Below, piece by piece: positions 12,971 to 24,499 of a DNA stretch of 56,940 nt. A program made the position numbers and the translations under genes. Under the pieces are notes generated by a model. That model saw nothing but the letters and a program-made list of their open reading frames with translations, had not been told where the DNA came from and made no database searches. Each line of letters opens with the position of its first letter. Position 1 is the stretch's first letter. This DNA is from Scedosporium boydii (Eukaryota; Ascomycota; Sordariomycetes; Microascales; Microascaceae): NCBI GenBank assembly GCA_002221725.1, contig NJFT01000249.1:1-56940 (forward strand), given 5' to 3'.

Positions 12971-15900
12971 ATGACAAGCTTAAAACGGTCCCTCGAGGCG
13001 GACCCTTTTGCCAGCAATATCTCGAGCCGGAGCTTTGTCCGCTCGACGAAGAGGGGCAAGGTTCAGAAGATCGTGCGCGAGGTTTATCTTCGCCAAGATA
13101 TCCCCTGCTCCTCAAAACTGTGTAAAAAATGCCGTCAGTCAGCACCCAGGGACGCCGCAGGAAAGGGTAAGAATCTCAGGGTCTCCCGCCGATTGAAAAA
13201 AAAACCAGGCATTGCGATCACTAACCGGACCCATGTAGTCATGCCTTTCGTTCTCTCTGAGAAACCGGCGGGGACCAAGGCCTTTCCACAGGGGCATTAT
13301 GTCGTCCCTGACACAAACGCTCTTCTAAATGCCATGGATGTCTTTGAGCAGAGCTCCGTATTCTACGATGTCATTATTCTTCAGACTGTCCTAGAAGAGT
13401 TGCGGAACAGATCACTCCCGCTCTACAACCGTCTAATCGGCTTGACGAAGAGCGACGAGAAGAGGTTTTATGTTTTCTTCAACGAGTTTCGGTTGGAGAC
13501 CTACGTCAAACGCGAGGAGAACGAGACCATTAACGATAGGAATGACCGTGCCATTCGGCGGGCTGTGCAGTGGTATACCGAGCACCTTGCTAAGACCAAG
13601 GCTCCCAAGATTCCCGCTGTTGTCATGCTCACGGACGATCGGAACAACATCAAGAAGGCAAAGGAAATTGGCGTCCCCGCCCAGACCCTCGCAGACTACC
13701 TCGGCGGTGTCGAAGACGGTGAACGGCTGCTAGACATGGTGGCCGAGTCCCAGAGTCGGGAGCTAATCCACAAACCTTCAGAGTTCATATATGCCGAGCA
13801 TTACACATTGTCCAAGATGATGACTGGTATCAAAGCCGGTCTTCTACACCAAGGCATTTTTAATGTTTCGCCTTACAATTACCTAGAGGGCTCGATCAAG
13901 GTGCCGGCTTTCACAAAGCCGCTTCTAATCCTGGGCCGAGAGAATATCAACCGCTCCGTCGATGGGGACGTTGTCGTTGTGGAAGTTCTCCCGAAGGACC
14001 AATGGAAGGAACCGTCGACGGTCATCATTGAAGAGGAGGCGGTGACCAAGAATGAAAACGCAGACGGAGAAGAGGCCCAAGACTTTGTCTCCGAAAAGGA
14101 GCGAAAGCTACTTCAGGAGGAAGTCAAGAAAACCCACAGCAGGAGCACAGAGGGTAGGGCGCAGCCGACGGCCAAGGTGGTCGGCATTCTCAAGCGCAAC
14201 TGGCGCCAGTATGTTGGACATATTGATCCGTCCTCGGTTAGTCGTAGCGGTGGCCAGGGCCGCAAGATGGATAACGTCTTCCTGATTCCCATGGACAAGC
14301 GAATTCCCAAGATCCGCCTAAGGACGAGGCAGGTAGCGGAGCTTCTTGGGAAGCGACTTCTTGTGGCTATTGATGTCTGGGGACGGGATACGCGGCATCC
14401 TACCGGCCACCTAGTTCGCTCCCTCGGCGAGCTGGAGACCAAGGCTGCCGAAACAGAGGCACTACTGCTAGAGTGGGATGTCCAGTATCGGCCCTTCCCG
14501 AGGACCGTCTTGGATTGTCTTCCCAAGGAGGGTCATGACTGGAAAGTACCCGTTAATACGGAAGATCCGGGCTGGAAGGATCGTACTGATTTGAGACATC
14601 TTCTCATCTGCAGTATTGATCCTGTTGGATGTCAGGATATCGACGATGCACTTCACGCAAGACTCTTGGAGAACGGAAACTACGAGGTCGGCGTCCACAT
14701 TGCCGATGTGTCTCACTTCGTGAAGCCCGCCAACGCAATGGATGCGGAGGCCAGCATTCGCGGCACGACGGTCTACCTAGTGGACAAGCGTATCGACATG
14801 CTTCCCATGCTTTTGGGTACTGACCTGTGCTCCTTGAAACCGTACGTCGAGAGGTTCGCCTTCTCGGTGCTCTGGGAGTTGGATCAGAACGCTGATATTG
14901 TCAACGTTCGATACACGAAGTCAGTCATCAAGTCCCGGGAGGCATTTAGCTACGAACAAGCACAGCTTAGGATAGACGATCCCTCGCAGCAAGACGACTT
15001 GACGAATGGGATGCGAATTCTCATGAAGCTATCAAAGAAACTCAAGCAGAAGAGGATGGACGCCGGCGCTCTTAGCCTGTCTTCCCCCGAGGTCAGGGTC
15101 GAGATGGAGTCGGAGACTTCCGACCCCATAGACGTCAAGACGAAGCAGCTGCTCGACACCAACTCCCTAGTCGAAGAATTCATGCTTTTCGCCAACGTCA
15201 GTGTTGCGCGAAAGATCTACGAAGCCTTTCCCCAGACAGCCATCCTCCGCCGCCACGCGCCCCCGCCCAAGACCAACTTCGACGAGCTCGCCAACCAGCT
15301 CAAGGTGAAGAAGGGTCTCGAGCTCCGCACGGACTCCAGCAAAGCCCTCGCCGACTCCCTCGACACGTGCGTGGACCCGCAGAACCCCTTCTTCAACACG
15401 CTCATCCGCATCATGGCCACGCGGTGCATGATGAGCGCCGAGTATTTCTGCTCCGGCACGCAGGCCTACCCCGAGTTCCGCCACTACGGTCTCGCCAGCG
15501 AGATCTACACGCACTTCACGTCGCCAATCCGTCGGTACGCCGACCTCATGGCCCATCGCCAGCTCGCCGCAGCCATCGGTTATGAGGCCATCCACCCGAC
15601 CGTGCGCTCGCGGGGCCGTCTCGAGGCCGTCTGCAAGAACATCAACGTGCGCCACCGCAACGCGCAGCAGGCGGGCCGCGCCAGCATCGCGTACTACGTC
15701 GGCCAGGCCCTCAAGGGTAAGGTAGCTGCCGGCGAGGACGCGTACGTCATGAAGGTGTTTAGTAACGGCTTCGTCGTGCTCGTGCCGAGATTTGGTATCG
15801 AGGGTTTGATTCGGTTGAGGGATCTGGCGACGCCTGAGCCTGAGAGCGAGTTTGATGCGGAGAATTATGTGTTGAGGACGAGTGGGAGCCGGGAGGTTCG

Positions 15901-15994
15901 CGTGGAGCTGTTCCAGAGGGTTAAGGTGTTGGTTAGGGATGAGAAGGATGAGTTGACGGGGAAGAGGGGTGTCAAGATGGAGTTGGTTGATTGA
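12971..15994 (+). CDS. DIS3: Exosome complex exonuclease DIS3/Rrp44
   Basis: This is the catalytic subunit of the nuclear and cytoplasmic RNA exosome, a processive 3'-to-5' exoribonuclease of the RNase II/RNB family with an added PIN endonuclease. The frame runs open from ATG to TGA, but a 72-base intron at 13167-13238 (GTAAG donor, CTAAC branch point, TAG acceptor) has no stop and stays in frame. Removing it gives 983 aa and joins GK to VMPFVLSE, as expected for the family. Visible parts are a Cys-rich CR3 motif (C46, C51, C54), a PIN domain from about residue 85 (first Asp in VVPDTNALL, later TDDRNN), cold-shock/OB segments, an RNB domain at about 500-830 with the catalytic Asp cluster in DPVGCQDIDDAL and the SPIRRYADL motif, and a C-terminal S1 domain. 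It converges on the GRN1-type gene, with 440 bases between the two stop codons. Confidence 0.95.
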   Translation: MTSLKRSLEADPFASNISSRSFVRSTKRGKVQKIVREVYLRQDIPCSSKLCKKCRQSAPRDAAGKGKNLRVSRRLKKKPGIAITNRTHVVMPFVLSEKPAGTKAFPQGHYVVPDTNALLNAMDVFEQSSVFYDVIILQTVLEELRNRSLPLYNRLIGLTKSDEKRFYVFFNEFRLETYVKREENETINDRNDRAIRRAVQWYTEHLAKTKAPKIPAVVMLTDDRNNIKKAKEIGVPAQTLADYLGGVEDGERLLDMVAESQSRELIHKPSEFIYAEHYTLSKMMTGIKAGLLHQGIFNVSPYNYLEGSIKVPAFTKPLLILGRENINRSVDGDVVVVEVLPKDQWKEPSTVIIEEEAVTKNENADGEEAQDFVSEKERKLLQEEVKKTHSRSTEGRAQPTAKVVGILKRNWRQYVGHIDPSSVSRSGGQGRKMDNVFLIPMDKRIPKIRLRTRQVAELLGKRLLVAIDVWGRDTRHPTGHLVRSLGELETKAAETEALLLEWDVQYRPFPRTVLDCLPKEGHDWKVPVNTEDPGWKDRTDLRHLLICSIDPVGCQDIDDALHARLLENGNYEVGVHIADVSHFVKPANAMDAEASIRGTTVYLVDKRIDMLPMLLGTDLCSLKPYVERFAFSVLWELDQNADIVNVRYTKSVIKSREAFSYEQAQLRIDDPSQQDDLTNGMRILMKLSKKLKQKRMDAGALSLSSPEVRVEMESETSDPIDVKTKQLLDTNSLVEEFMLFANVSVARKIYEAFPQTAILRRHAPPPKTNFDELANQLKVKKGLELRTDSSKALADSLDTCVDPQNPFFNTLIRIMATRCMMSAEYFCSGTQAYPEFRHYGLASEIYTHFTSPIRRYADLMAHRQLAAAIGYEAIHPTVRSRGRLEAVCKNINVRHRNAQQAGRASIAYYVGQALKGKVAAGEDAYVMKVFSNGFVVLVPRFGIEGLIRLRDLATPEPESEFDAENYVLRTSGSREVRVELFQRVKVLVRDEKDELTGKRGVKMELVD

Positions 15995-16434
15995 GAGGGA
16001 AGCGCTGCTTAACCAGGCCGGGCACGATGCGTTCGTTTGTGGTTTAGATAGTGGTGGGAATTAAAAATAAGGAGGCTGTACCTAAAAAAGAACTTAGAAC
16101 CAAGGGAATACAAGTTTTGTGTGTGTGGACAAGTGTGGTGATTCTTATGAGAGTTTGAACGTGAGATTCTCTTTCCATGGAGACGAGCCGATACAGCCTG
16201 ATGGATGGAAGTCCAGGGCGCTGTTTACAAGACTTTACGATCGTTCTGTGGGAACCAAAGAAAGAAATACGTTTCCATTAAGATCAAATACCCGTTCCCT
16301 GGTTTCCTTGACGCCAGTAAATCTCTAACTAATCATGATAAGAAACAACACAACACTCGCAAGAGCAGCAGAGCTGGACATGAACCATATAGCCAACCCC
16401 AACCAGTCTTCTTTTTTTCATCTCCTCACAACGC
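15995..16434. other. Convergent intergenic region DIS3/GRN1
   Basis: These 440 bases separate the stop codons of two convergent genes and should hold both 3' UTRs. An AT-rich stretch (attaaaaataagg, near 16061-16073) could serve DIS3 polyadenylation. No ORF of interest is seen. Confidence 0.7.
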
Positions 16435-18199
16435 TCATTGTTCCATCGCCTCATCACCACCGGCATTGTCACCCCAAAGGCCATCCAGCTTAAACTCCTC
16501 GGCCCACTCCGTAACGATAACCTTCTCATCAGCAGTCACCTCTGTGGGAGCGCCGGACTCCATGCCCTGCAGAGTGCCGGCCTCGGCGACCGCCGCTGCC
16601 GGAGGCTTCGTCCAACCCTGGATCCTGCCGTCCCTCCAATCGGTGACGACAGTCATGGCAGCAGCGCTGAGGTTAGGGACGCCGCCTTTTCCGAGCCTGC
16701 CTCGCTTGCGAGCAACTTGGACGAGGAAATCGGTCGTGGGGTCACCCTTCTCGTCGCGCATGAGAGGAGGCAGATCGTATGCGTCCATAAGCTTCTTGAC
16801 GAACTCGGGTTGAGCGGACAGACGGCGGAGGAGGAGGGTGACGGCGGGAATAGGGTCTTCAATCTGCTTAGGGGGAACAACGTTGAGGAGGACGAGGTGA
16901 GCGTGCTTATCCGTAGGAGTCTTCAGAGGAACAGCGCCGCCCGAGGCCTGGAGAGAGCTGGAGGGGAAAATGACACCAGGGGAGTCGAGGAGGGTGAGCT
17001 TGTTGTCGATCTTGACGGCGCGGATGGAAGTCGTGACGCCCGCTTCGGCACCCGCGGGGCAGGCTCTCGACGAATTGGCACCTCGTCCGCCGCTCAACCT
17101 CGCGAGGAGGGCGTTGATGACGGACGACTTGCCGACGTTGGGGTAGCCGATGACTCCGACGGAGACGGCGCGCTTCAGGTTCTTGGAGGCAGCGTAGGCC
17201 TTGAGGGCTCTGAAGAGCGTCGCCGATGTGCTCTGTATCGTCAAATCCTTGTGGTCGAATGCGTGGGCGTTGGGAGATGGCCTGGACGCTCGAATCGGTA
17301 GGGTGGGGAAGTACCTGCGAAGGTATGCGAGCCAGGCCTTGAGGACATCGGAGGGAATGAGGTCGATCTTGTTGAGGAGTAGGATCAAGCGCTTGCCGCC
17401 GCTCGCCGCAGCCATGATACTCCTCTCGATCTCCCGAGATCTGGTGCCCTCGGGATCCCTGGCGTCGAGGACGTATAGCACGACGTCGGCCTGCTCGACA
17501 ACCTGCCTGTATACCTTCTCGAAAGCCTTCTTCGACGAAGCTTGGCCGACGGGAATCTCGTTCTGGCCGCGGAAGCCGCCGTCCTCGGAGTCATCGTCGG
17601 AGTAATCCTCGTCCATGTCCTCGTCTCCGCTCTGGAGCTCCCTCTCGTATTTTTCCGCAGCGGCGCGAGCGCTGGCCAGCAGGGCAGCCATGGGGTTCGA
17701 CTCGTCGACGGCGCCGTCGTCCACCTCCATGTTGGTATCGTCGAAGTCGTCGCCTTCCAAATCCTCACCGTCAGAATCCGCCATTTCATTGCCACCCTCT
17801 GCGGTGACGCCGGTCTTCGCAGCCTTGGCCATCTCCTTCCGCCTCGCGGCATCCTCCTGTTTCTGGAGTCGCTTCTCCTCAATCTCTTGCAGAATCTTCT
17901 CCTTGTAGGGGAACATGTTGGGGATGCCGGGGTCCTTCTTTATCTTGGAGCGCCATTCTGGGTTCTTCTTGGCCAGCTTACGGTCTTTTCGCTGCTTCGC
18001 GGCGGACTTCTTCTCGATTTTGTGGCGCAGGCGCGAGGTCCCGCGCTTCGACTTGGGTTCTGCAGAGGCATGGTAGTTAGTGGTGTGGACTCGATGATTA
18101 CCTCTTGGTACAGATACGAGGGTGCTCTCAGGAGCTTCGCGATTCCCAGTCACAATATTCAATGGACATACTCTTTGGCTTATTTATTGATCCCGCCAT
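16435..18199 (-). CDS. GRN1: Nucleolar GTPase, GRN1/nucleostemin (GNL3) type
   Basis: This is a circularly permuted GTPase of the YlqF/nucleostemin family, which acts in nucleolar assembly and export of the 60S ribosomal subunit. There are two exons: 18199-18172 (28 bases) and 18059-16435, giving 550 aa. The intron (18171-18060) has GTATGT, CTAAC and CAG signals. The spliced start MAGSINKPKKPKSKRGTSR restores the Lys-rich GN3L/Grn1 N-terminus; the ATG inside the intron at 18162 would lose it. Motifs follow the permuted order: G5 DARDPEG (208-214), G4 NKID (239-242), G1 GYPNVGKS (314-321), G3 DSPG (368-371). Acidic runs at about 104-130 and 152-172 are typical of nucleolar proteins. Family assignment is firm; the choice between the GRN1 and NUG1 names is less so. 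It is divergent from the phosphatase gene, 853 bases away. Confidence 0.92.
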
Positions 18200-19052
18200 T
18201 GTTTACCGTCAAGACTGGGTGCCGTCCTTGGTTGCTAGAGAAGTAATGGCCAGGAGGCTGAGTTGGGTTTCTCGTCTCTCTTCAACAGCCACCAGCACTT
18301 CTCAAAAAAGTCGACACTAAAGATTGCAGTCCAAGAAAAAAAATTGGTGGGGAGTTTTTCTGCCCGATTCCACCGCCCGAGCCCCACCATAATTTTTTGT
18401 TACTCGGCATTACCCTGGAAATTCTGCATCTCCTCTCCATCAACGTCTGCTCCCGCCTTTTTTGACAGATACGAAGGGCAATCGACTCCGTACTTCCCAC
18501 AAGGCCAAGTTGCCATCGCCTGCAGTAAGGGCCGTTTCCAAAATGGACAAAATAGACCAGTCATTTTCTTCGACTCTGCCACACGCCGTGTTCCGTTGTC
18601 TTTTCTCGATGACTAATACACGCAATCCCACTCTCTCCAAGTCTGCAAATGTTCCGTGATAAGTGATAATGCAATCCCACCAAAAAACCACCGAGCTTCG
18701 GCACTCTAGAAGCGGTCCATACAACATCCAAGTTCATCCTTCGTATCCAATGGGGCGGTGACAGTGGCGGGCTTGCCCAAACGGGTATAGACGGTCTTGC
18801 TCTTCTCGGCCAAACTCCGACTCGTCGCCCATCGTGACTGCAGTCGACACCGCCCACGCCCTTCAAATCTGACAGGACTAAAAGATAAAATGTCCCCGGA
18901 TTGGTAGCATTGGAAGAAATAAGATTCCTGGCTTGCTTCGTAGGAACTCTTATATCCTCACCGTGTGTGTCTGTTCTGTTCATTCCAACGAGAACTCTAT
19001 CCCGCATCTTTACAGAGCATAGCCAAAAGGGGCAAAAAAAGGAGAACCAACA
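18200..19052. promoter_or_regulatory. Divergent promoter region, GRN1 / GPP-like phosphatase
   Basis: These 853 bases lie between two divergent start codons and must contain both promoters. An A-run followed by ATTGG (reverse of CCAAT) is seen at about 18335-18346, and a CCAAT with a nearby GGGGCGG box at about 18748-18757. No ORF is credible here, and no copy of the TACGAAGTA repeat is present, unlike other intergenic regions. Assignment as promoter rests on position. Confidence 0.55.
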
Positions 19053-19938
19053 ATGTCATATTCTGGCGCTCCCGTCCAGGAGTTCTTCCACGGACTCCTG
19101 TTTGACATGGACGGCACTATTATCGACTCAACTCCCGCCGTAGTCAAGCATTGGCACACGTGAGGATATTGAAACTCTCCGCTGGGTGTTGATGTCTCAA
19201 TACCACGCCTGCCCACAGCTAACATTCGTATTTCGTGAGGTAGCATCGGAAAAGAGATCGGTGTAGCCCCCGACGTGATTCTAGAGACTTCTCACGGCCG
19301 CCGCAGTATTGACGTGCTCAGGGTTCTTGCTCCTGAAAAGGCGAATTGGGACTGTCAGTATTTCACCGCCGTCTTCTCATGCCCCCCTCCTCTCGCAGAA
19401 CCTAACATCCGCAATGTGTCGTCGACGCTGACCTTTCGTCCTAGATGTGTGCGAAATGGAAGCCACCCTTCCCAGGCTCTATGGCGGAGATGCCACCGAG
19501 ATCCCCGGAGCAAGATCCCTTCTAGACCCCCTCATCAAGGCCAAGACAAACTGGGCCATCGTCACTTCCGGCACCCTCCCTCTCGTCACTGGCTGGCTCG
19601 GCGTCCTCTCGCTCCCACAGCCGGAAGTCCTCGTAACCGCCGAGTCGGTCCAAGATGGCAAGCCCGATCCCACGTGTTATCTCCTAGGTCGCCAACAGAC
19701 CGGTCTCCACGAGCCTGAGAAGAGGATTCTCGTTTTGGAGGATAGTCCTGCCGGTATCAGGGCTGGGAAGGCTGCTGGCTGCAAGGTCATCGGGCTTGTG
19801 ACGAGTCACACTGTTGAGCAGGTTGTCGCGGCAGAGCCGGATTGGGTCGTCAAGGACTTAGAATCGGTGAGGTTTATTCAGTCTGAGGGTGGTGGTGTTA
19901 CTCTGGAGTTTACAAACCTGTGGACCTCTGCCGTTTAG
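19053..19938 (+). CDS. HAD-family phosphatase, glycerol-3-phosphatase (GPP) type
   Basis: This is a haloacid-dehalogenase superfamily phosphatase, most like yeast GPP1/GPP2, which release glycerol from glycerol-3-phosphate in osmotic adaptation. Three exons, 19053-19159, 19244-19353 and 19445-19938, join in frame to 236 aa. Intron 1 is GTGAGG..TAG (84 bases); intron 2 is GTCAGT..TAG (91 bases) with a CTGAC branch point. HAD motif I is DMDGT (D18, D20), motif II is VTSGT, motif III includes the Lys of DGKPDP, and motif IV is LEDSPAG. The SHGRRS segment of the cap matches the GPP/DOG group, and the length is close to the roughly 250 aa of yeast GPP. A 2-deoxyglucose-6-phosphatase or another sugar-phosphate phosphatase cannot be excluded. 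No targeting signal is seen, so it is probably cytosolic. Confidence 0.88.
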
Positions 19939-22666
19939 ATTTTTGTGTTTCGTTTGGCGTCCATGTCCTTGTCTTTGGCAATGAATGCGAGGGTATCACC
20001 TTAGAACACAACGTAATAGAGATATAGACCATTTTCTGTCTGCTCAAGCACGACCGGGGGTTTGAAATTGGAAGAACATACAACCTCTTCACAGAGCCCA
20101 GTTGTAGAATTGAGCCCTCATCTCTATCGATGGACCGTCCTAGACACTCGCTCTTTATCCCCCCAAAGGCTATATCCAGGTCAAATACTCTCGGTCGAAC
20201 GAACTCGGGCAGTCCTCTGAACAAGCAAGGCTGTCTCGTGCGTACCATCCGTTGAGGAGGCGACCTACTTGAGACACGATGGCAAGGGTGCGAGCTCCGA
20301 GAAAGATGCGGTAGCCCTGAGGACTTCCTTCACCTGTGGCTCGCAGTCACCAAGCAATCGATAAGGTGGGGATGCTGAACATGGGTCTATTTCCTCACGG
20401 TTCAGAATTTGGTCCAAGGTATATGGATTGTAGAAACTGGGTAAGACCACCTCTGGGATACGGTCAAGAGTAGTCTTGTTTTGGATGATATATCCTCGCG
20501 TAGGTTGCGGGAGGCAGTAACTCTACGCATGCATCCTTTGAAATTCTCGAGAAAGGTGGAGGTTCCCGAGCTTTCGAGGTTCGCGGACTATTCGCGTTGG
20601 CATAAGGAGAGATACTTCGCTCTCTAAGGATCCGACTAATGAGCAAGACTCTGTCGGTCTCTATCTGAGGGATCAACTAACTCCTGGTGGTGAAAGCCAG
20701 GTGGAAGAAATAAGGGCAGAGATGGGAACGAAAAGTAGCGAGTGTCCCCTGAATCTAGTCACGCCTCTCTCTCTCTATCTATCTCAGAGGATCATCATTC
20801 CGTCTCGGATGTTGTACCCTTCTAAGAAGGGCGCCTCCCGGCTCGAGTTCTAGGTTGATTTGGTATTCTGCATGGCTTCTACATGGCACCATATCTTGGA
20901 ACAATGATGGCCAGAGGGGCGTCATCTAATCGCTCCTACGACCTTTAGATCGATCCATGGGCATGTTTGAGAGGATGAGCCTAGTCATGTCTGAGGTCCA
21001 CCATCTCAAGACTCAACCAAACTTCATAGAATGCCCAACCTCCCCCTGCTCTCGACATGGCCTGTCATGAGACAGCCCATCGAGGTGCCTACAGCATCAT
21101 GATTAAGGAGCGAGTCTTTCTAGCCTACGCTGCGCCCTTCTCACTGAGCCCCGATGGCGTGCCCCCGGCAAACACGTCTACCGAGAAGCCGTAGCCCGGA
21201 ACATTCCCAAAGTAGTAATATCATTCGGAAAGGTACACACAAACAGCCGGCCTAGCATGGAACCTTCCTCGGTTCCTTCCAAAGGATGGATGCGAGTCTC
21301 AGTGTTCTCCCTATTGCCGCAACCCCTGCCGCCACAATTAAACACCACGGCGCAGAAGAGATGGAAGACACGGGGGAGGGAGTGAGACAGCACGCATCCC
21401 TTCCCACGCGATGCAGTAGACACGGACGAAGCTACTATTACCCCTAGGGAGGTGGCAAAGGAGGCTGACTGAACCTCCTGCATAGGTAATCGGTAGTTCT
21501 GCAAGGTCCCGACACGTAATATTTCGAAGGGGGCGCGGGTGTAGCGAAACGACGATGGTAACAAGCAAGTGGGTCGAGTCGTGCTAGAGGGCAGCTGGAT
21601 CTCATCTCGCGGGGGTAGGGCAAAGGAGATTACTTCGTGCTACAGCATTTACGCATCTGGACTCGTACAGAATGATCCACCAACATGTGACACTGGGAAG
21701 GACCAAGCAGGGTGGCGAGATGCCCTCTTTGCTTGAAGGATATCTCCAAGAAGAGTATGGGCCGTACGAGAAAGCGCATGCGGGATTATTTGCGGACCTT
21801 TCGGTTCCTGATCCGAACCCTCTCCCCTTATTCATGACACTTGACACGCCTTGTGAGCAGGTTCGTCGGCCCAGAGGGACGGGAGAGGCCACATCGAAAG
21901 GCCTTCTTCACCCAAAGCCCAGTGACATCCACAACAGGGGAAGGGCTCCTTGTAACATTCCGCAGGAACGGACAAGTGTCGATGGGAACCGCCCTCGGAC
22001 ACGTGGAGCACCGGGGGAATGCCATATCAGACGACGCCTCACTCATCATTCCCCCGATGCTGCCGTGTCACGGGCGAGCTCATCCACCCCCCTTCCCTTC
22101 GTCGACCGGTTGATGACTACTTCGTACAGTACACCAGCATTCAACAAGCATTCCGTGACCGGCATGCGGAACGAACTTAGATTCCACGCCTCTGCACATT
22201 CTTCAACCGGCTCCCCCGAGTGTATCAGGCTAGTATAGGACATCTTGGCAAGGGGGAGGAGGATGCAAGCTGGAATTGCCTGGAATCCAATCATAAGTCT
22301 TACCACGAGTGAGGTTTTTCACAAGGGCAGGAGCTTCACACTGCAAGGGTGTCTGCTGCTGGTCGCCCGTGCCAAGCTGGCCCAGTCCCAGATCAGAATG
22401 CCTGCCAAAAGGGGCTTCGCTCCAAAGATTGAGGGCTTGGAGACCCACTGTGGAGGGACTCATATGAACGCGGGATATTTGCCCCCCAAGTGTAGACTTG
22501 GATGCAAAAGGTTATAAGCATCGCGGTGGGGTTCTTGAGTTGGCGGGTTTGAAAGGGCCATCCAAGTGAAGCGATTTGCTGCACCACAAGATGAGCACAT
22601 GCTTGGGATTGTTAGACTGCCTTTTTCTGGGCTTGCGCTACCGTTCTTGGCGGTTCAAACTTCAAG

Positions 22667-22679
22667 CCTACTTCGTAGG
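22667..22679. repeat. CCTAC-TTC-GTAGG inverted repeat
   Basis: Five-base arms CCTAC/GTAGG pair exactly around TTC. The outer two pairs differ from the GTAC form but remain complementary; the mirror-strand equivalent occurs at 24487. Confidence 0.8.
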
Positions 22680-22944
22680 GTCGATTAGATTCCGGCGACA
22701 GGGCCGATGGCAGCCCGACGCCATCTACTGGGAGCTCCGAATGATAACGGCGTGTTAAGAGCGAGTCTGCGCTAGGGCGTTGGGATGCCAGACTTTGAGT
22801 TAGTGTCCTGGCATACCCACCTCGCTCTCTCGGCTTCTCTTGGGGGCGGAAAAACCACCACAGAGCGGTTCTTGCACTGGCAACGTTTGCAGCCCCTCCG
22901 GCACGACACTGGATGGATTGATGGTGTTGGTAGTCAACCGCTGG

Positions 22945-22985
22945 CAAAGTACTTCCTATGAAGTACCGAGTTACGAAGTACTTCC
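22945..22985. repeat. Cluster of TAC-GAA-GTA units and derivatives
   Basis: About 40 bases contain an AAAGTACTTC element, a GAAGTACC element and a full TACGAAGTA running into CTTCC, in alternating orientation. It looks like a small array of whole and partial units. Confidence 0.75.
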
Positions 22986-23153
22986 TCGTGTATTCGAGTA
23001 TTTGATTGATGGATGGACAGATGGAAAGTGCTGCTTCCAGTCTTCGGAGCGAGTCTTGAGCCTGGAGGAAGATTATGTCCAGGGTAGGTTGGGCTAGCAT
23101 TAGCTGCCCAGACAGCTGGGACAGAGTGGCTGGCCCCTGCCCTGCCAAACGAA

Positions 23154-23260
23154 GCACGAAGTACCACGACGTACCGCCTCGCAACAGGGTGCTTTGGCAG
23201 CTCGAAGTACCTACCAGGTTGAGAGGGATGAATCACAAAGTACTTCGTACTCCAAAGTAG
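23154..23260. repeat. Second cluster of repeat units
   Basis: Within about 100 bases there are CACGAAGTACC, TCGAAGTACC, an exact TACTTCGTA at 23241-23249 with GTAC arms, and CCAAAGTAG. Only one is intact; the others look like decayed or partial copies. Confidence 0.7.
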
Positions 23261-24087
23261 TTTTCTCTCTGGACCGCGACCTTCAGTCAAGGGTCTTGGT
23301 GCGCCAGGATTTGCTGGTTAATACAACCCTACCGAGTACCTTTGGGCAGACAGCGTTGAACACCAATCCCCCCCTCCATCCCAGGTACTCCCGCAGACAT
23401 CCAGGGCCTAGCCGCACGCTGATCTCCCGGTCCTCGATGATCAATCACTTTTGATTTTCCACCAGAACCTGGGAGAGCGTTAAAATTACGCCATGCGACC
23501 TCCCCACGTCCTTTTTTTGATTGCACTCCAGCATCCAGGTGACGATGATCTGGCACGTCTGGCATCGTTGCACCGCTAGGTCAAGGGGCGTTATAATAGC
23601 ATCATGATTGTCAATAGGCGACAAGGGGGAGGAGAGCAATCGCAATTGTTCTTCGCCAGGCTGTGTCTTGCTGTGCCTGTGCCGTAAACATATGCAGTCC
23701 CTGAACAAACCAACAGGGCGGTATGGATGAGTGGTTCATTCGGGCGTGGGTTGACATGTGAGGTTTGTTTTTTGACACCAGTTCGAACGAGTAATATGCT
23801 TAACAGCGGCATGCCGTTGCTCGGGAAGATGGACGGCTGTTGGTTCGCAGGGGAAGCTCCCGTCGAAATTACCATTGCGAAATTGGGACGAAAAATTCCT
23901 TTGTGCTGCTTTCGCGCCCAATCTTCATTTCCACGCGCATTGCTGGCTGTGCTTCGCGCCAGCTCCTGATGCTGGTGACCTTTACTCGATTAGGGCATAA
24001 GATGAGATCTCGCGCGATGTGGAGACTGGCTCACAAGGGAGACAAAAAGAGGCGCACAGGTAAAGACCGGTTGAAGCTCTCCGGCTC

Positions 24088-24098
24088 GTACGAAGTAC
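24088..24098. repeat. TAC-GAA-GTA inverted repeat
   Basis: A gtacgaagtac copy with complementary GTAC arms. Confidence 0.8.
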
Positions 24099-24486
24099 TC
24101 GGGTGTACCTCTTCTGATTCTCTGTTCCGCGCAAGACACGTCCCCCTTCGCCTGGGGTCCCTTGTCCATGCAGGGATGCAGGGGAAGTGGTCTCCGTGTG
24201 AAGAAGAAGTTTGTTTGGTTTTGGGGAAAGTGAGAAAATAATGATTGCTGACAAGGGGGAAAAAGAAAGAATGGGAAAAAAAAGTCGAGCCGACCTGTGA
24301 AGCAGATATCTCTTTAGAGCTGTCCCGGTCTCGGATTCTCACCTCTGAGTCGTAGGTTGTGCAATCGTATTAAACTCAAACCCGGGTCTCGCTGTCCGCT
24401 CTATGATGAACGCGTGCCCCCCGAGAAGAATGAACGCCCACACCCCAGAAGAAAAGGTTTAGACAGCCTGCCGGTTGGGAAGTAAC

Positions 24487-24499
24487 CCTACGAAGTAGG
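24487..24499. repeat. CCTAC-GAA-GTAGG inverted repeat
   Basis: Five-base arms pair around GAA. It is the same arm sequence as at 22667 but in the opposite orientation of the centre. A related ctacgaggtag lies about 40 bases downstream (near 24529). Confidence 0.8.

Noticed and set aside
15167..15655. 162-codon minus-strand frame within DIS3
   Set aside because: It is the shadow of the RNB region of DIS3, with His/Val/Glu-rich composition and no family.
16438..17301. 287-codon plus-strand open frame (and 17542-18246, 234 codons) opposite GRN1
   Set aside because: Both are antisense to a clear GTPase; their residues mirror its codon bias and show no domain. Long antisense frames are common opposite GC-rich coding sequence.
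21672..22238. 188-codon plus-strand frame in the 18-kb gene-poor region
   Set aside because: Several other frames on both strands are also open here; no domain, weak composition and no splice extension. Likely chance, though transcription was not testable.
22612..23184. 190-codon minus-strand frame
   Set aside because: It runs through a cluster of the dispersed repeat, which supplies part of its residues (KYFVTRYF), so it is unlikely to encode a conserved protein.
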